Positions 23,841-35,811 of a stretch of 64,000 bases of DNA are shown piece after piece. Within the stretch, counting starts at the first letter, position 1; every line of letters begins with the position of its first letter. The notes beneath the pieces are model-generated. The model searched no databases. It was not told the DNA's origin and saw only the letters and a program-made list of their open reading frames with translations. This stretch comes from Cordilura impudica. Its lineage: Eukaryota; Arthropoda; Insecta; Diptera; Scathophagidae. The stretch is from assembly GCA_963682025.1 (NCBI GenBank), contig OY821519.1, positions 68,455,525-68,519,524 of the forward strand, in the 5' to 3' direction. Both the position numbers and the translations under genes were made by a program.

Positions 23841-26800
23841 ATTTTATTATTATTTATTTTATTAATAGATTTTGTATATACATATTTAATTCATTTAATT
23901 CATTTACAATATGATTAATATCTAAATCTATATATGGCATAACATAATTGTTGTAAGCCAGATTGGCACTAATATAGGCAAGCAAATTTCATTTACATAG
24001 TAATGATTTTTTATAATTTTTAATAAAAATATCGAGGTAATTTATAAGTTTACATTTTCATGGAGGATTAAAAAATAAATTCATTTAAAATAAATCTTCT
24101 ATATCTTAAACAAACTTCTATATATTTATACAGGGAGAAAAAGTTAAAGCCATTTAGTATACATATAACATTATTTAAATTTAGTATAGATTTAAACAAA
24201 TAATGTATTCTAAATTCTTTGTATATAGGGCAAACACCGATGAAGTGAAGTAGCGTTATTTTTGAAGGACCTTGCATTCAAGTTTAATAAGCCACCTCTA
24301 GCCCTTATTATTAAACTGAGTGTACGAGAAGAGAGACTTAAACTATATAATAATGAAATATTGTAATCCAGTTTTGCATATAGATGGTGAAACTGTGAAC
24401 TTGAAGCATTTTCAATATAATCATTACGTTCCTTGATTTTAAGTTGGTTTAATATAAGTTTCCACTGTCTACTTAGTGGTGTTATTGAATTAACAGCGGT
24501 AAATTGTATATGCTGACAAAGATTTTCCCACTCCTTAGCCCAATATATATTTTTTTCTATAATTTTTAAAGCGAAAATGCGAGGCAATCTGTGAGAATTC
24601 ATATTTAGTACTTTATTGATGTAGCAAAGATGTAGTCTTAAGGTAGATACGTATAGTGACTCTAGGTTTGTTTCTATATACAGCAAGTAATTAGGTTTTA
24701 CGTTTGGAAGGTACAGCACCTTTGTAATAAAAAATCTAAATAGTTTTTCAACCTCATTATATTTTACATAGCCCCATACTTGTGCAGCATATAGCATAAT
24801 AGATCTGGAAGCTGCTTGAAATATTTTCAGCTTATTATTTTGAGAAATTTGCGGGTTGTTTATATATTTCGACCAAGTAGAGTTTATCGCCAGTTTCGAG
24901 GCAGCTAATTTGTGTTTTCTAAAGGAGAGATTATATATATATTTTGCATAAGGTATTATATATTATAGCTGTTCGCAATCTCAATACTATTGTCACCAAA
25001 AACCCAGTTTAAATTTGATGAGATTCTTGTACCGAACGAAATACCATTATTTTAGATTTATCTAGATTAACACTTAAGGCCCACGTTGAACAGTAATATA
25101 TAAGCAATCAATCATTTTCTGCAGTTCTGTTGGAGTATCTGATAAGATAACTATATTTTAACATTAACGTCCGCAACGTATACTCCTCCTGGTAACACAT
25201 CTGCTAAATCATTAACATATAAAGAGAATAATAGGGGGCTTAATATACAACCCTGTTTTATGCCTATTTACCATCCCAAATATAACTTTCGGTATCTTCA
25301 TACAAGTGTTGTAAAATTTTTATTATTTCGAAGACATACCAAGGCACGAGAGCTTGTAGAATAGACTATTACGAGGTATCGTATCAAAAGCGCAGGATAA
25401 ATCAACAAAGAAAGCAAATGTATTCTTGTTGATGGCTTTGTTTAAATTCACAATATTAACGAGATTGAAAATATTGTCAACGGTTGAATAATTCTTTCTA
25501 AAACCAGCTTGGAATTCATTTAAAATCAGGTTACGATCGATCCAATCCGTTAAACGATTGAGTATAAGGGAATTAAATATTTTGCATAAGGTATTAATTA
25601 GCGATAACCCATGATAGTTTTATGAAAGATTAGGATCACCGTTTTTGAAAAGAGGTATCAGTATTGCTCTTTGGAAACTGGTAGGGATTTTTTCGTATAG
25701 GAATATTTTGTTAAAGACCGATAACTTTTCATTAATAAGAGAAGGAGGAGCATTTTTATAAAATTCATTGCAGATACCATCTTGAACAGGTGATTTATTA
25801 TCTTTGAGTGATTTTAAAACGGAAGAAATTTCACACATTTCCATGGGAGAGTCTAGGAAGGCAGCAATAAAATACGGCATTGACCAGCTAATAGTCCGGG
25901 AATTAACATTCGCTTGAAATAACCTACTAAAATGTAAACGAAAATCCTCGGCATTTAATGAACCTTTTACTGCATACGAACGCGATCGCATAGAATTAGA
26001 AAACTTCCACCATTCACTGCTACATTTCACCCTGTTTAATTGCTCAATATTTTTATTATACAAATTCATTTTGTTTTCATTACATATCCTAAGATAGGAA
26101 GCTCTAGATGCAAAATATCGAGAATTGTTTACAGTGATGATTTTTTCTGTAACGCCTAAGACCTACTAGCATACATTTTCTAGCACGAGCACATTGCCAG
26201 TCAAACCATTTCTGTTTGGGATCAAAAAAAAAACGTTTTTCAATTTTAGTAACATTAGCTGTCCTTATTTTGTGACATAGTTGATCAACCAAATCATCAG
26301 CCGATTCATTAGACTGAAGATCAACATTACTCGCAAGTATAGATAGATTATCTTAGTATTTAGCAGAAAATTTACTATTCCATCGCAGTCTTTGAATTGT
26401 ATTATTTACTTTAGTATTAACAACACGGCGTGATGATTTACTTTTTAAGCACAGTTGCATGTGGTCAGAGTATGGCTTGGAAGCAATAAAGAAATCTTCA
26501 ACATATTGTAGAAAGTTAAGTGAACAAATACAATAATCAATAACAGAACTACCCATAATCCCACAAAAGCTGAATTCCCCTAGTGAATCGTTACCAGTTG
26601 TACCATTAAGTGCAATCCCACCGATGTTTTCAATAAAATTCATCAATTTTTTGCCTTGCGCAATTAGTTCGTTGTCCTTTGAAAATCTATATTTATTAAT
26701 ATGTGGTAAATCTTTCAAAAAATTACCATCTAAAACTTGTTCATCTGCAATTCTCGCGTTTAGATCACCCACTACACAGAAATTTGAAAGATCAAGTTCT

Positions 26801-26926
26801 TGTACAAATTCTTCAAATTTTTCGAATTCATTCTTCCAGTTAGTGCAATTTAAATATCTAGGAATAAAGTAAAACACATTTCCTTTAAATTTGGCACTTA
26901 ATACCGGATTATTTGAAATGTTTAAA
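23841..26926 (-). mobile_element. 5'-truncated non-LTR retrotransposon (LINE) inserted in HINE-A
   Basis: The element runs on the minus strand. Its 3' end, at 23841-23875, is an AT-rich tail of taataaaat type next to the HINE-A sequence cttcccgatc. Its 5' edge, at about 26926, falls inside the endonuclease coding region, which is typical truncation from incomplete target-primed reverse transcription. A short shared 'tca' at both junctions may be the target duplication. Confidence 0.8.
24210..26926 (-). pseudogene. LINE ORF2 remnant: endonuclease, reverse transcriptase, C-terminal domain
   Basis: The apurinic-type endonuclease part (26926-26353) shows V-G-D-L-N-A-R, S-V-I-D-Y and S-D-H-M. The reverse transcriptase (26069-24970) shows L-I-P-L-F-K-N-G-D, I-L-N-E-F-Q-A-G-F-R-K-N-Y-S-T, A-F-F-V-D-L-S-C-A-F-D and G-I-K-Q-G-C-I-L-S-P-L. 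The thumb and C-terminal part (24797-24210) begins L-Y-A-A-Q-V-W-G-Y. Frames are interrupted several times. The catalytic Y-A-D-D box is missing: near 25150-25160 the code passes from V-K directly to I-V-I-L-S-D. The clade is not assigned with confidence (CR1/I/jockey-like range). Confidence 0.8.
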
Positions 26927-27020
26927 TCATCACTTAAACCTATCAAAAACAAAACTATTGCACAGTTTTTTTTTCTCAAATATGGTCAGGATCGGTACAT
27001 TTTTTGACCTAGTCCCCATA

Positions 27021-27335
27021 CACTCAAAATATTTCATGACTAGAAATACAAAATGTTCTTTTGTAATTTTTTTTTTGTACATTGAACAAAATTTTTGTAT
27101 ATATTACAAAATTTTTGTATTTGGATGACGCAAAACAATTTTGTTAAAATACAAAATTTGTGAAATAAACGAAATTGATTTTGTAGCAAAGGAAAAACTA
27201 CAACCAATAACATTTTTGTACATTTTACAAAATTTTTGTACTCAAATATTTCATGACTAGAAATACAAATTTTTTTTGTACATTGAACAAAATTTTTGTA
27301 CATATTACAAAATTTTTGTATTTAGATGACCAAGT
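27021..27335. repeat. CACTA left subterminal repeat region with duplicated end
   Basis: Repeated acaaaatttttgta-like palindromes occur at about ten places. The terminal ~105 bp is repeated, slightly degraded, at 27240-27330, starting actcaaatatttcatgacta and again containing 'cattgaacaaaatttttgta' and ending tttagatgac versus tttggatgac. So the left end is present twice in direct orientation. Confidence 0.8.
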
Positions 27336-27531
27336 TCTAGAAGCTTTATTATTCTCTTTGCTTGTTTGTTTTTTCCCTCACGTGCTCTCACAGGTTATTA
27401 ATTTTTTAACTTTATCTTAAAAAGGAACGCGAAAAAGTCAGTCGAAATAAGAATTGGAAGTGGCAACATTGAATCATTCCGTCGCGAGTGTTAAATATTA
27501 ATTGTTAGTAAAAGTAATAAATTGTATAAAA

Positions 27532-29976
27532 ATGAATTGCTATTTATGTAATTTATATTTGCCAAACGAATCATTTGTCTCAAAACATTTTAAACTTTTA
27601 CACAACAAAAAAGAAAGTGGTGTTTACAAATGCACTTTTGAGAATTGTGAACAATATGTTGCAAACATGCGTCATTTCAAAAAACATTTCCAAAATCATT
27701 TATCAATTGCACCATCTTTATTGACACCAACAACTTCGTCAGCTGCTGTGTCCTCTGTGGCTGAGCAAACCGTCGAAGCAACAATACAAAATAGTGAATC
27801 TGTATCAATTTCAAGTGATAAACCTTGCGAAACCTTGTCGTTAGCTTTAAGTGTGCAGGAATCTTGTCCATTAATATTATCATCAAATGATGGTGCAAAA
27901 TTTTTATTGTCTTGTCATAATAAATCAAATTTGACTAGAAAAGACGTCACCGACATTCAAAATAATGTTGTTAGCACTATATTTCCTTCAATATTAAAAG
28001 AAATTGATCAATTTGTGAATCAAAATAATTTGAAAGAAAATTTATTAGTTCATTTAAATGCTATGGCTCTGAAAACCAATATCTAAAATATTTTTTCTGC
28101 TTGCAATAGTGAAACTAAAATGAAAAATTGGCTAACTTCACACGATCTTCTAAACAATTTTAAAGTATTTGTGATCAATAAGGAGTTAGAACAAGTATCT
28201 TCCAAAGGAGAAACTACATTCGAAACGAACATCGTTACGGGAATACTTATGCCCCTTTCTTTTCAATTTAGAAAAATATTTGAAAAAGAGGACATGTTAC
28301 TGAAGGTATTGGATGATATTAAAAACTCAGTTATTCAAACTAAATTCATTGACGGTCATTTGTGGAAACAAAAAAAAGAATGGTTTTCCGATTCTGAAGC
28401 AATTGTTCTACCTTTCTTTTTATATTTTGATGACGCCGAAATAAATAATCCTTTAGGAACACATTGCGATCCAATAACTTTTGTGTATTATTCATTTCCA
28501 GTAATACAAAACTGTGAAGTTTTTTTAGCTTCAATATTCAAGGGTAAAGATTATAAGAAATATGGCAATGAAAATTGTTTATTGGATCTAGTTCGGGAAA
28601 TCGAAATATTGGAAAAAGATGGTATTAATATTAATACAACAAAAGGCGCTAAAAGAGTACGTTTTGTTCTAGGTCTAATTATTGGAGATAATTTAGCCCT
28701 CAACTTAATACTTGGTTTCACTTCATCATTTAGTCACAACTATTTTTGTAGATTTTGTAAGATGGATAAGCCATCAAGTGGCAAAATGTATCAATTAGAC
28801 CAAAATTTAATTAGAAACAAATCCAATTACAATGACGATATACTGATTAATGACTCTGGTTTAACAGGCATACGGTCAAACTGCATCTTTAATTCTGTTT
28901 CAAGTTTCCATTGTACGACTAATTACTCCATAGATATTATGCATGATATCTTTGAAGGTGTTTGCCATTATGATATGTGTCACATTATAAAAAATTTAAT
29001 AGAAAAAAAATATTTTACATTAGAAATATTAAACTATAGGAAAAATGCATTTAATTACGGAGAATTGGAAATAGGAAACGTATCACCAAATATAACTTCA
29101 AAAACATTAAAAAAGATGCATTTAAAAATGTCGGCAAGGGAAATGATGACATTTGTTCATCATTTTTCCTTAATGGTTGGTGACCTAGTTCCTCAGGATG
29201 AAGAAATATGGTTATTTTTTCTAAATTTGTTAGAAATTATCGAAATTTTATTGTTATCCAATATATCACAGGATCTGACAACCCATTTAGATAATTTGAT
29301 AAAATTCCACCATAAAGAATATGCTCGTTTTTGTGCTGACAATTTGAAACCAAAACATCATTTAATGCTGCACTACAAAGAAATAATTACAAAATCTGGA
29401 GCACCACGATTTTATTGGAGCTTTAGATATGAGGCTAAGCATCGTGAGTTCAAGGCATATGCTAAAAACATAACCTCTAGAAAAAACATTTGCAAGACTC
29501 TGGCCAAAAAATTTGAACTGCAATTCGCGCACTTTTTAGTTAATGAATCGCCTTCAAAATATCAAGTATATTCTAATCATATAATTTTATCGAAATTCCA
29601 GAATGAAACAAAAGAATTCTGTCAAAAATACTATCCTAATGTGGAGTACACATGTTATTCGCAGTGTAGATATGAATCTAAAAAATATAAAATTGGATTT
29701 TACATAACACAATATTTTGATACATTTATTGAATATGCAAAAATATTAAAAATTTCCGAAATTTGTATACTTCCAACACTAAATAAAATTTTCTTAATCT
29801 GCATGACAATGAAAATTAAAAACTATGTGAAGCATTACAAAGCATTTGAAATTGATTTAGACGATGTAATCAAAAGTGATCCAATTTTTCTATTAATTGA
29901 TCACGTAGCAGGGCCACCAACAAATTTTCATAAAACTTGCCAAGGACAAATTTTTATTCGACCAAAACAATATTAA
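27532..29976 (+). pseudogene. CACTA-type transposase with N-terminal C2H2 fingers, one internal stop
   Basis: The ATG at 27532 opens a frame of 814 residues interrupted by a single TAA at 28084-28086 (codon 185); the frame is the same on both sides. The N-terminus has two finger-like motifs (C-Y-L-C ... H-F-K-L-L-H; C-T-F-E-N-C ... H-F-K-K-H-F-Q-N-H), then a Ser/Thr-rich linker. The core has, in order, Y-F-D-D-A-E-I-N-N-P-L-G-T-H (about residue 300), I-I-G-D-N-L-A-L-N (about 384), N-Y-F-C-R-F-C-K, S-I-D-I-M-H-D-I-F-E-G-V-C (about 469), L-V-P-Q-D-E-E-I-W, and L-K-P-K-H-H-L-M-L-H-Y (about 603). These blocks match, from memory, the transposases of animal EnSpm elements. The role is cutting and joining the element ends. 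An upstream in-frame TTG at 27502 is not a likely start. The stop may be a recent mutation. Confidence 0.8.
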
Positions 29977-30002
29977 AGTAAGTTTAAAAAATCTTAGACA
30001 AT

Positions 30003-31865
30003 ATGAATATATTTGCTGACACTCCACCTGAATGCAGTGAAATCGTATTTCAAACCCCGAGCATTGTAAGCAGTGCACATATTGAGCAAACCTATAGCAA
30101 TAAAGATGAATTAAAGAAACTTTTAGCAGAATGGAATATGGAAGATTTAGTACACTATTTTATGGGTAAGTAAAGAAAATATTACTCTGTTATTAAGTAT
30201 AAAAAATAACTTTTAATTATCTACATTTTCAGAACAACAACTTTACGTAGGTGTCCTTCAACATTTGGATGAACAAATGGCAAAAACTATTTTTTCGAAA
30301 ACTAATCTTTCCATTGGAATACAAGTTGAGTTTTATTACCAATGGTCAAAATGGTCAAAAGCTTCTGAAGTTTGTAGTGCAGAGATACATTATCCGTCCA
30401 CCACAAAAGAGACACTTAGTAGCTTAAGTTTATTCACTATTTTGAATTCCAATCCTTATGGTCAAAGCGTTATCCAAGCCTATAAAAAGGAATCATCGTT
30501 GAATGAGCGTACCCGGAAGCTTTTGTGTGAATCAATCATTCACTATTGCATAGATAAAGAACATTCTTTGACAATAAAAGACTGTGAAACTTTAGCTAAG
30601 GATATTGTTCTTGCATTTAAAGGCGAAGAAATGGTAAGTATAAGATATAATAAATGTTTATCTGAAACAATCCATTAAAATTCGGAAAACTTCAATTGAT
30701 ATTTTCCTAAAACAATTATAAAAAGAAATAACAGAATTTTTTTAGGCATATTATTTTGTAAACCGACAAAATGCAGGACCATTAGGAAAACTTTATTACA
30801 AGTATAGAAATTTGAAGGCCAGTATATCCAAAAAAAACTAAAGCCAGTAATAAACACAGTTTACAAATGCCTACGATGGCATCTACGACACCAACTGAAG
30901 ACGAGGAGGGCCACATAAGAATTCTAAAACACGAATTACACGCAATGCCATTTGAAGAAATTTTGAAACATTGGAGCGCATGTTTTGAACTTCGTCAAAA
31001 ATCGTATAATGACCTGTGCGACCCGAAGTCTAAAAAACATCTTATAACTTTGTGGCCGATGTTTAAAGATCCTATTGGGTATCGTTTAGTAAGTTTTATT
31101 CAAGACGTTTTTATGCTTCAATTCATGGAAATTAATATAAATAATTTGTAGATGGATAATGATTTTCAAAGAATTTTTGAAGAGACCAATCAACTTCTTG
31201 ATCATTTTGACAATTTATCAGATGCAATGATAAATCATGTGTTTCCAAAATTTGAATCGAAATTCAAAGATGATGAAGACCAGGCGCTTTGGAATTTTGT
31301 AAAAGAAAATAATTGTATTGACTGCAGTAAGTAAATATTATTTTTAATTAAATAATTAATATGTATGTACTAGTAATTGTTGGTTTAATTTTTTTTAGAT
31401 ACAAAATTCTTAATTGTTTTTACTCTAATACAAAGCTTACTTCCACAATCACGACTAAAATCAAAATTAACAATGAAGGGAAATAAATTTTTTAGTAATA
31501 TGGAGTCAAAACGATCATTCATTTCTTTTGCGCCAACTGAAGAAGCCTACAAAGAACAGTTGGAAACAAAAATAAAATGCGAAGGTTCGGTTCCCCCTTT
31601 CGTGACTGTCATTGGAGACATATACAAGCCACATGCATTTTTTGTTGATTTCGATAATATAAAATATAAGGTTTTTGGTGTTTTAAAAGCTATTGATATA
31701 TGCTTTAAAGCATATCATTTATTTCATATTAAATACCCAGACTCTTGCGTTCATTTGTGGGATTTCATTAATGTACAATTTTACAAAATAAATAACACTA
31801 CTGTCCATCCAACAACACAAATGTTATGTAAAACCATTCAAGAAGGCACACAACCATTGTATTAG
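30003..31865 (+). pseudogene. Second CACTA gene: SAM-like domain protein, four exons, two lesions
   Basis: Proposed model: exons 30003-30165, 30233-30633, 30746-31326 and 31399-31865, all introns GT-AG with gtaagt donors and frame kept across each junction. The N-terminal part (L-L-A-E-W-N-M-E-D-L-V ... L-Q-H-L-D-E-Q-M-A-K ... F-Y-Y-Q-W-S-K-W) resembles a SAM domain. The C-terminus ends P-P-F-V-T-V-I-G-D, then V-L-K-A-I-D-I-C-F-K-A-Y-H and I-K-Y-P, a tail I recall from companion proteins of animal EnSpm transposases. Lesions are a one-base shift in the A-run at about 30830-30838 and an in-frame TAG at 31149-31151. By analogy with plant CACTA elements it may be the accessory protein binding the subterminal repeats; that is inference. 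Confidence 0.75.
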
Positions 31866-31940
31866 TTACACATTGTAGGTATAACAGTTTGTAAGGTACT
31901 TATGTATGTATATACTTCCAGATATTTATATATATATCCC

Positions 31941-32236
31941 AAAAATTTTAATGCTTAAGTTCCAATCCACAAATGTAAATGTTTTAAGGCCAGCATAGAA
32001 ATGTATGTTTCAGTTCCACTCTACAAATTTATGAATTATTAGTTTATGTGTATCTTTGTTTACACACGTTTTTCTTTATTTTTATTTAATTTGATGGACA
32101 CATTGAAATGATTCATAACTTCAAAAGTTTTAATATTTAAGTTCCAGTCCACAAAAGTAATTATTTTAAGGCCAGCCTAGAAATGTATGGTTCAGTTCCT
32201 TTCAAAAATATATGAATTATTAGTATATGTATCTTT
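31941..32236 (+). repeat. Direct duplication (~180 bp apart) in the CACTA 3' region
   Basis: The block 'aaaattttaatgcttaagtt...aaggccagcatagaaatgtatg...cagttcc...tatgaattattagt' (from 31941) recurs with few changes from 32121. It lies in the untranslated part between the second gene and the right subterminal repeats. Confidence 0.8.
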
Positions 32237-32654
32237 TTGTTTTTTATTTCATTTCACATTAGATGGATTCAAAATATTTTTGTTTGGAGGTCTCCATCCG
32301 GAATAAAATTTGGGTTCGATTAAAATAGACACATTTGTTTAATAAACATTTTTCAAAAGATCTAAAATCTAAAATAATTTTTGAGTTAGGTTTGATCACT
32401 ATTAATCAGAAATGAATTACATACTACCTTTCTTTGTAGAATATCATTCGTCCATTGTAACTTGTGATCAAAAAAGTGTTTAAATACAGAAATATGTACT
32501 ATAACGACCGTTATATTAATTAATTGATTTTATCAAAAATTTCTAAATATTACGAAAATTTTTTTGTAATATAAAAACAATATTTCTTAAAAATAAAAAA
32601 AAACATTTCTTAAAAAATAAAAAATTTATTTAAATTGAAAGAAAAAATACCATT

Positions 32655-33028
32655 GAAACAGAAACAAAAATTTTGTAAATATTACAAAAATTTGTGTATT
32701 ATACACCCATAAATTTTGTAATTTTGTACTATTTTGTAATTTGTACAAAGTATGTTTTGTAAAGAAACAAAAATTTTGTAAATAGTACAAAAATTTGTGT
32801 ATTATACATCCATAAACTTTGTACTATAAACTAAATATTTTGTAAATTGCATTACATATTTTTTGTACTGAAACAAAAATTTTGTAAATAGTACAAAAAA
32901 AATAAAGACAAAACTAACAAAGTAGCATGTGTACATATTACAAAATATTTTGTTCCGGCAAAACAACAAATATTTTTGTACAATGTACAACGACTTTTGT
33001 TCATTTTACTCATGAAATTTTTTGAGTG
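32655..33028. repeat. CACTA right subterminal repeat region
   Basis: Repeated 'acaaaaattttgtaaat' and 'tacaaaaatttgtgtattatac' motifs appear in both orientations (32667, 32690, 32768, 32790, 32870), mirroring those at the left end. The terminal inverted repeat follows at 33010-33028. Confidence 0.8.
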
Positions 33029-33145
33029 TATAAATATGGCTTCCGATATAAACGTTTTCATGTCTGCAGCCAAAAAAATTAATAACAATGCCACTCAAAT
33101 TTGGTTTTTGCTTATTTTCTATATCCACTTAGTTGGATAAGGAAA

Positions 33146-35267
33146 AAATATAAAAGGACATAAAAAAGTTTGATTTGAGAGCGCCAAAACCTTTGGAGGT
33201 TTTACTGTACTGGCCTAGTACTTTTAGCCTTTCACCCTAGTACTTTCAGTGCTAGAACTTTAGGTCCTGGAATAAATTCGTATTAAATTAAAGATTAACT
33301 TTTCTAACGATAAATTCAAAATGAATCTTTTGACTACCTAAAAATTCATTCATTTTGGTACTTCAATTATTACAAAATATCTAAAATCGCAAAGAGTTTA
33401 TGCCATTTTCGATATATGTATAATGTTGTAGGTTTTATACCAAAATATGAATAATATTATTTGCTTTCTATTTATAAGCATTATTATTTAATTATGCATA
33501 ATGGATATATTTGTATATGGGTTTTCTATTTTGGTGTCCTAACCAAACAATATTTAAATAAAATTCATCTAGTTATTTACCCACAGATTGCATAGTAAAA
33601 GTGTTTGCAAAAAATAGATGGCCGAAGAAATAAGAAACCACTTCTCTGGATTCTGTAATACTTTTCAATCGTGTTTTTCCATTTGATAATCATTCATAAA
33701 ACAAAATTTCAAAGCACGATTTTAATGCTTATTGGTTTATTTGTATAGTCACATTGGAATATTTGCTCTTTCAATATTTTTTTACGCTATTTTCTAAAGA
33801 AATTACTGACGTTTAGCAAACAAAACTAAACCATTCATTGCTATAGCCACTTTTATACGTGGTCTAATAATGTCAACGTAAAAATGAAGGGAATCCTTCA
33901 AAATATGGTTAAGTAAAAGCAACAAATAAAATAAAAGTAAACAATAAAATAGAGCAGTAGCGGAAGTTGTCAAAGGTTATGTTATAACATACTTCCAAGT
34001 AGGGAACAAAGGAAGATGTCGCCGCATGAATGAGTAAAATAAAATAAAAATATGCTAACAATTATTCTAAAGGAGGACATTAAACAAATATTGATACAAC
34101 ATCTACATCTGTGGGTGCACCACTTTTCACGCAACGTGTGTATTATATTTTAAGATGTGCAAACACTGATACCCTAAACTTACACACGTACTCATACCCC
34201 TAATTCAAAATGATATTTGCAAGTTATTTTTAAATTGAATTTCCAAATTTCAATGCTTTGGCTGGCTCTTAGCAGTGTATTTGTGTGTTTGCCAAACCAC
34301 TTAACGAAAGGCACACTAATTTTCTTACCAAAATTTATTTGGTTAAGTTTAATTTAAATTCCTTTATATGCTCATGCCACAAAATGTGGCGAATTTTTTT
34401 TAACGTTGATTTATGATGATGTTGGAACGAGCTAATAAAATCATTAAAATCTTTCAAGTGAATTAATTTAGAAAAAATAAAATTGCTAAACTTTTATGCA
34501 TATTTTTTTTTTTTTTTTTATATGGCTACTGTATAATAAAGAGATTGTAGATTGCAAGTCTAACTATTCAAGGTTTAAAAGAGCACACTGAACGAATTGT
34601 TATTTAAATCTGCCAAAAAAAAAGTCAAAATATTTAAATTTAAAACGTTAAGAAATTGGTCAACAACAAGTGATAGAATACTTTAATTTGAAAGCGTTCA
34701 GTTCAACTAATATCAAGTCGAAGTTGTACTCTGGGAAAGTCTGCTCATTCGTTTACAATAGTAGAGTACTTAGGAACAGTGTGTAAATGAGGCCGAATGA
34801 ACTGCCAGAGCGAACTGACTCGAAAATTACAGGAACTATACTTTCGTTTTTGTTTTTTTTTTTTTGTATTTACTTAATTAAGCTATCACGTAAAAACGTG
34901 TACTTATGGGAGATCATTTCTATTGTAAATACGAGTCTCTACTTTTACTTTTTTAAAACTTTTATGAAAAATAAAAAATATATATTCAACTTACTGAAGC
35001 GTAAATTTGTATACACTACATCACTATGTGGTCAGGAAATAATGATAGAATCATTTGAAATTAAAAAAAGGTCAAAATTTCCCGAAAATCTTCTAGTTAA
35101 TGCCCATCAAAAGCCATCAAAAAGACTCTTTCACTCTTCTGTAGTCCGAACCCTCCCCTACACTCCTATACCGCATTTTATACACGCCAGTTTCCGTCCG
35201 TGTGTACTAGAACAATTTTCTTGACCCAAGGTCAGATATCTTGTGCAAAATTTATGAATACAGAAGT
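33146..35267. other. AT-rich stretch, no recognised gene
   Basis: The longest frame (34787-35224, 145 codons, starting with ATG) begins with a hydrophobic run but spans a poly-T tract and ends across text resembling HINE-A ('tcactatgtggtcaggaaataatgat' at 35020-35045). I see no domain and no codon signal in it. The rest is low-complexity. Confidence 0.45.
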
Positions 35268-35345
35268 TTTCCACTATGTGGTTAGGGTATAATGAGTTTG
35301 CCCTGATGTTTGTACGTCCGTCCGTCCCTCCGTCTATATGTTATG
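35268..35345 (+). mobile_element. HINE-A fragment (5' part)
   Basis: It contains 'ccactatgtggttagggtat', 'gatgtttgta' and (gtcc)n, skipping the middle block of HINE-A by deletion. Confidence 0.6.
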
Positions 35346-35447
35346 AATACAAAACTTGGTCGTACCGGTGTATTTTTTTTCGTCAGTTGATTTGTTTTTT
35401 GTACTGACCGAAAAAGGAAACGGTGAAGTTGACATGAGTTGTTATAC

Positions 35448-35811
35448 CTATAATAATAATAGGCTAGGCGATTTCTTGTGACCGATGTTTTGTTCTACAG
35501 TTTTATCCCGCTTTTTACCAAACATATATTATTTTAAATGTATTTCTTTTTAGCCGTTTTGCAGATTTACAGATCTTTAAATTTTTTCCTTTATTTTGAG
35601 TAAATTGCATTTAAAATTGTTACTAACACATACATAAAATTATACATACACTATGTGTGTTTTATTAAATTTATTAATGTGTGTTAATCAGTTTGTTATC
35701 TTCATTCACAATAATAATAAACCATAAAAGTGTTGGTTTGTGAATTGGCTAAGTTGAAAAATAAAGCTGCCTAGAAATTGCACTCGAATTTCGAGCGCTG
35801 GAATCTGCTAG
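35448..35811 (+). mobile_element. Non-autonomous Helitron copy
   Basis: Starts ctataataataataggctag (the initial T of TC is changed) and ends with hairpin CACTCGAATTTCGAG, 11 nt, CTAG before T. Very similar to the copy at 43732-44097. Confidence 0.85.

Larger units (their letters stand above)
27021..33028 (+). mobile_element. CACTA/EnSpm-type DNA transposon of animal lineage, 6.0 kb
   Basis: It is bounded by inverted ends CACTCAAAATATTTCATGA (27021) and CACTCAAAAAATTTCATGA (reverse of the right end at 33028), with one mismatch in 19. It is flanked by a TA duplication (27019-27020 and 33029-33030); removing the element and one TA restores the HINE-A consensus ccccatataaatat. Both ends carry many palindromic acaaaatttttgta motifs. 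It encodes a zinc-finger transposase gene and, 26 bp downstream on the same strand, a spliced gene with a SAM-like domain. The CACT start, short TSD, subterminal repeats and two-gene design fit the CACTA superfamily. Confidence 0.85.
23399..33145 (+). mobile_element. HINE-A repeat, copy 5, split by two later insertions
   Basis: The segments 23399-23840, 26927-27020 and 33029-33145 together follow the uninterrupted HINE-A order: accctataccactatgtgg ... gctgcttcccgatc | tcatcacttaaacc ... gacctagtcccca(ta) | taaatatggcttccgatat ... ctatatccacttagttgg. The first break holds a LINE and the second a CACTA element. The 3' subterminal repeat and hairpin are missing. Confidence 0.85.

Noticed and set aside
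34787..35224. 145-codon ORF with hydrophobic N-terminal run
   Set aside because: The hydrophobic run comes from a poly-T tract and the frame crosses HINE-A-like text; no domain or splice support.
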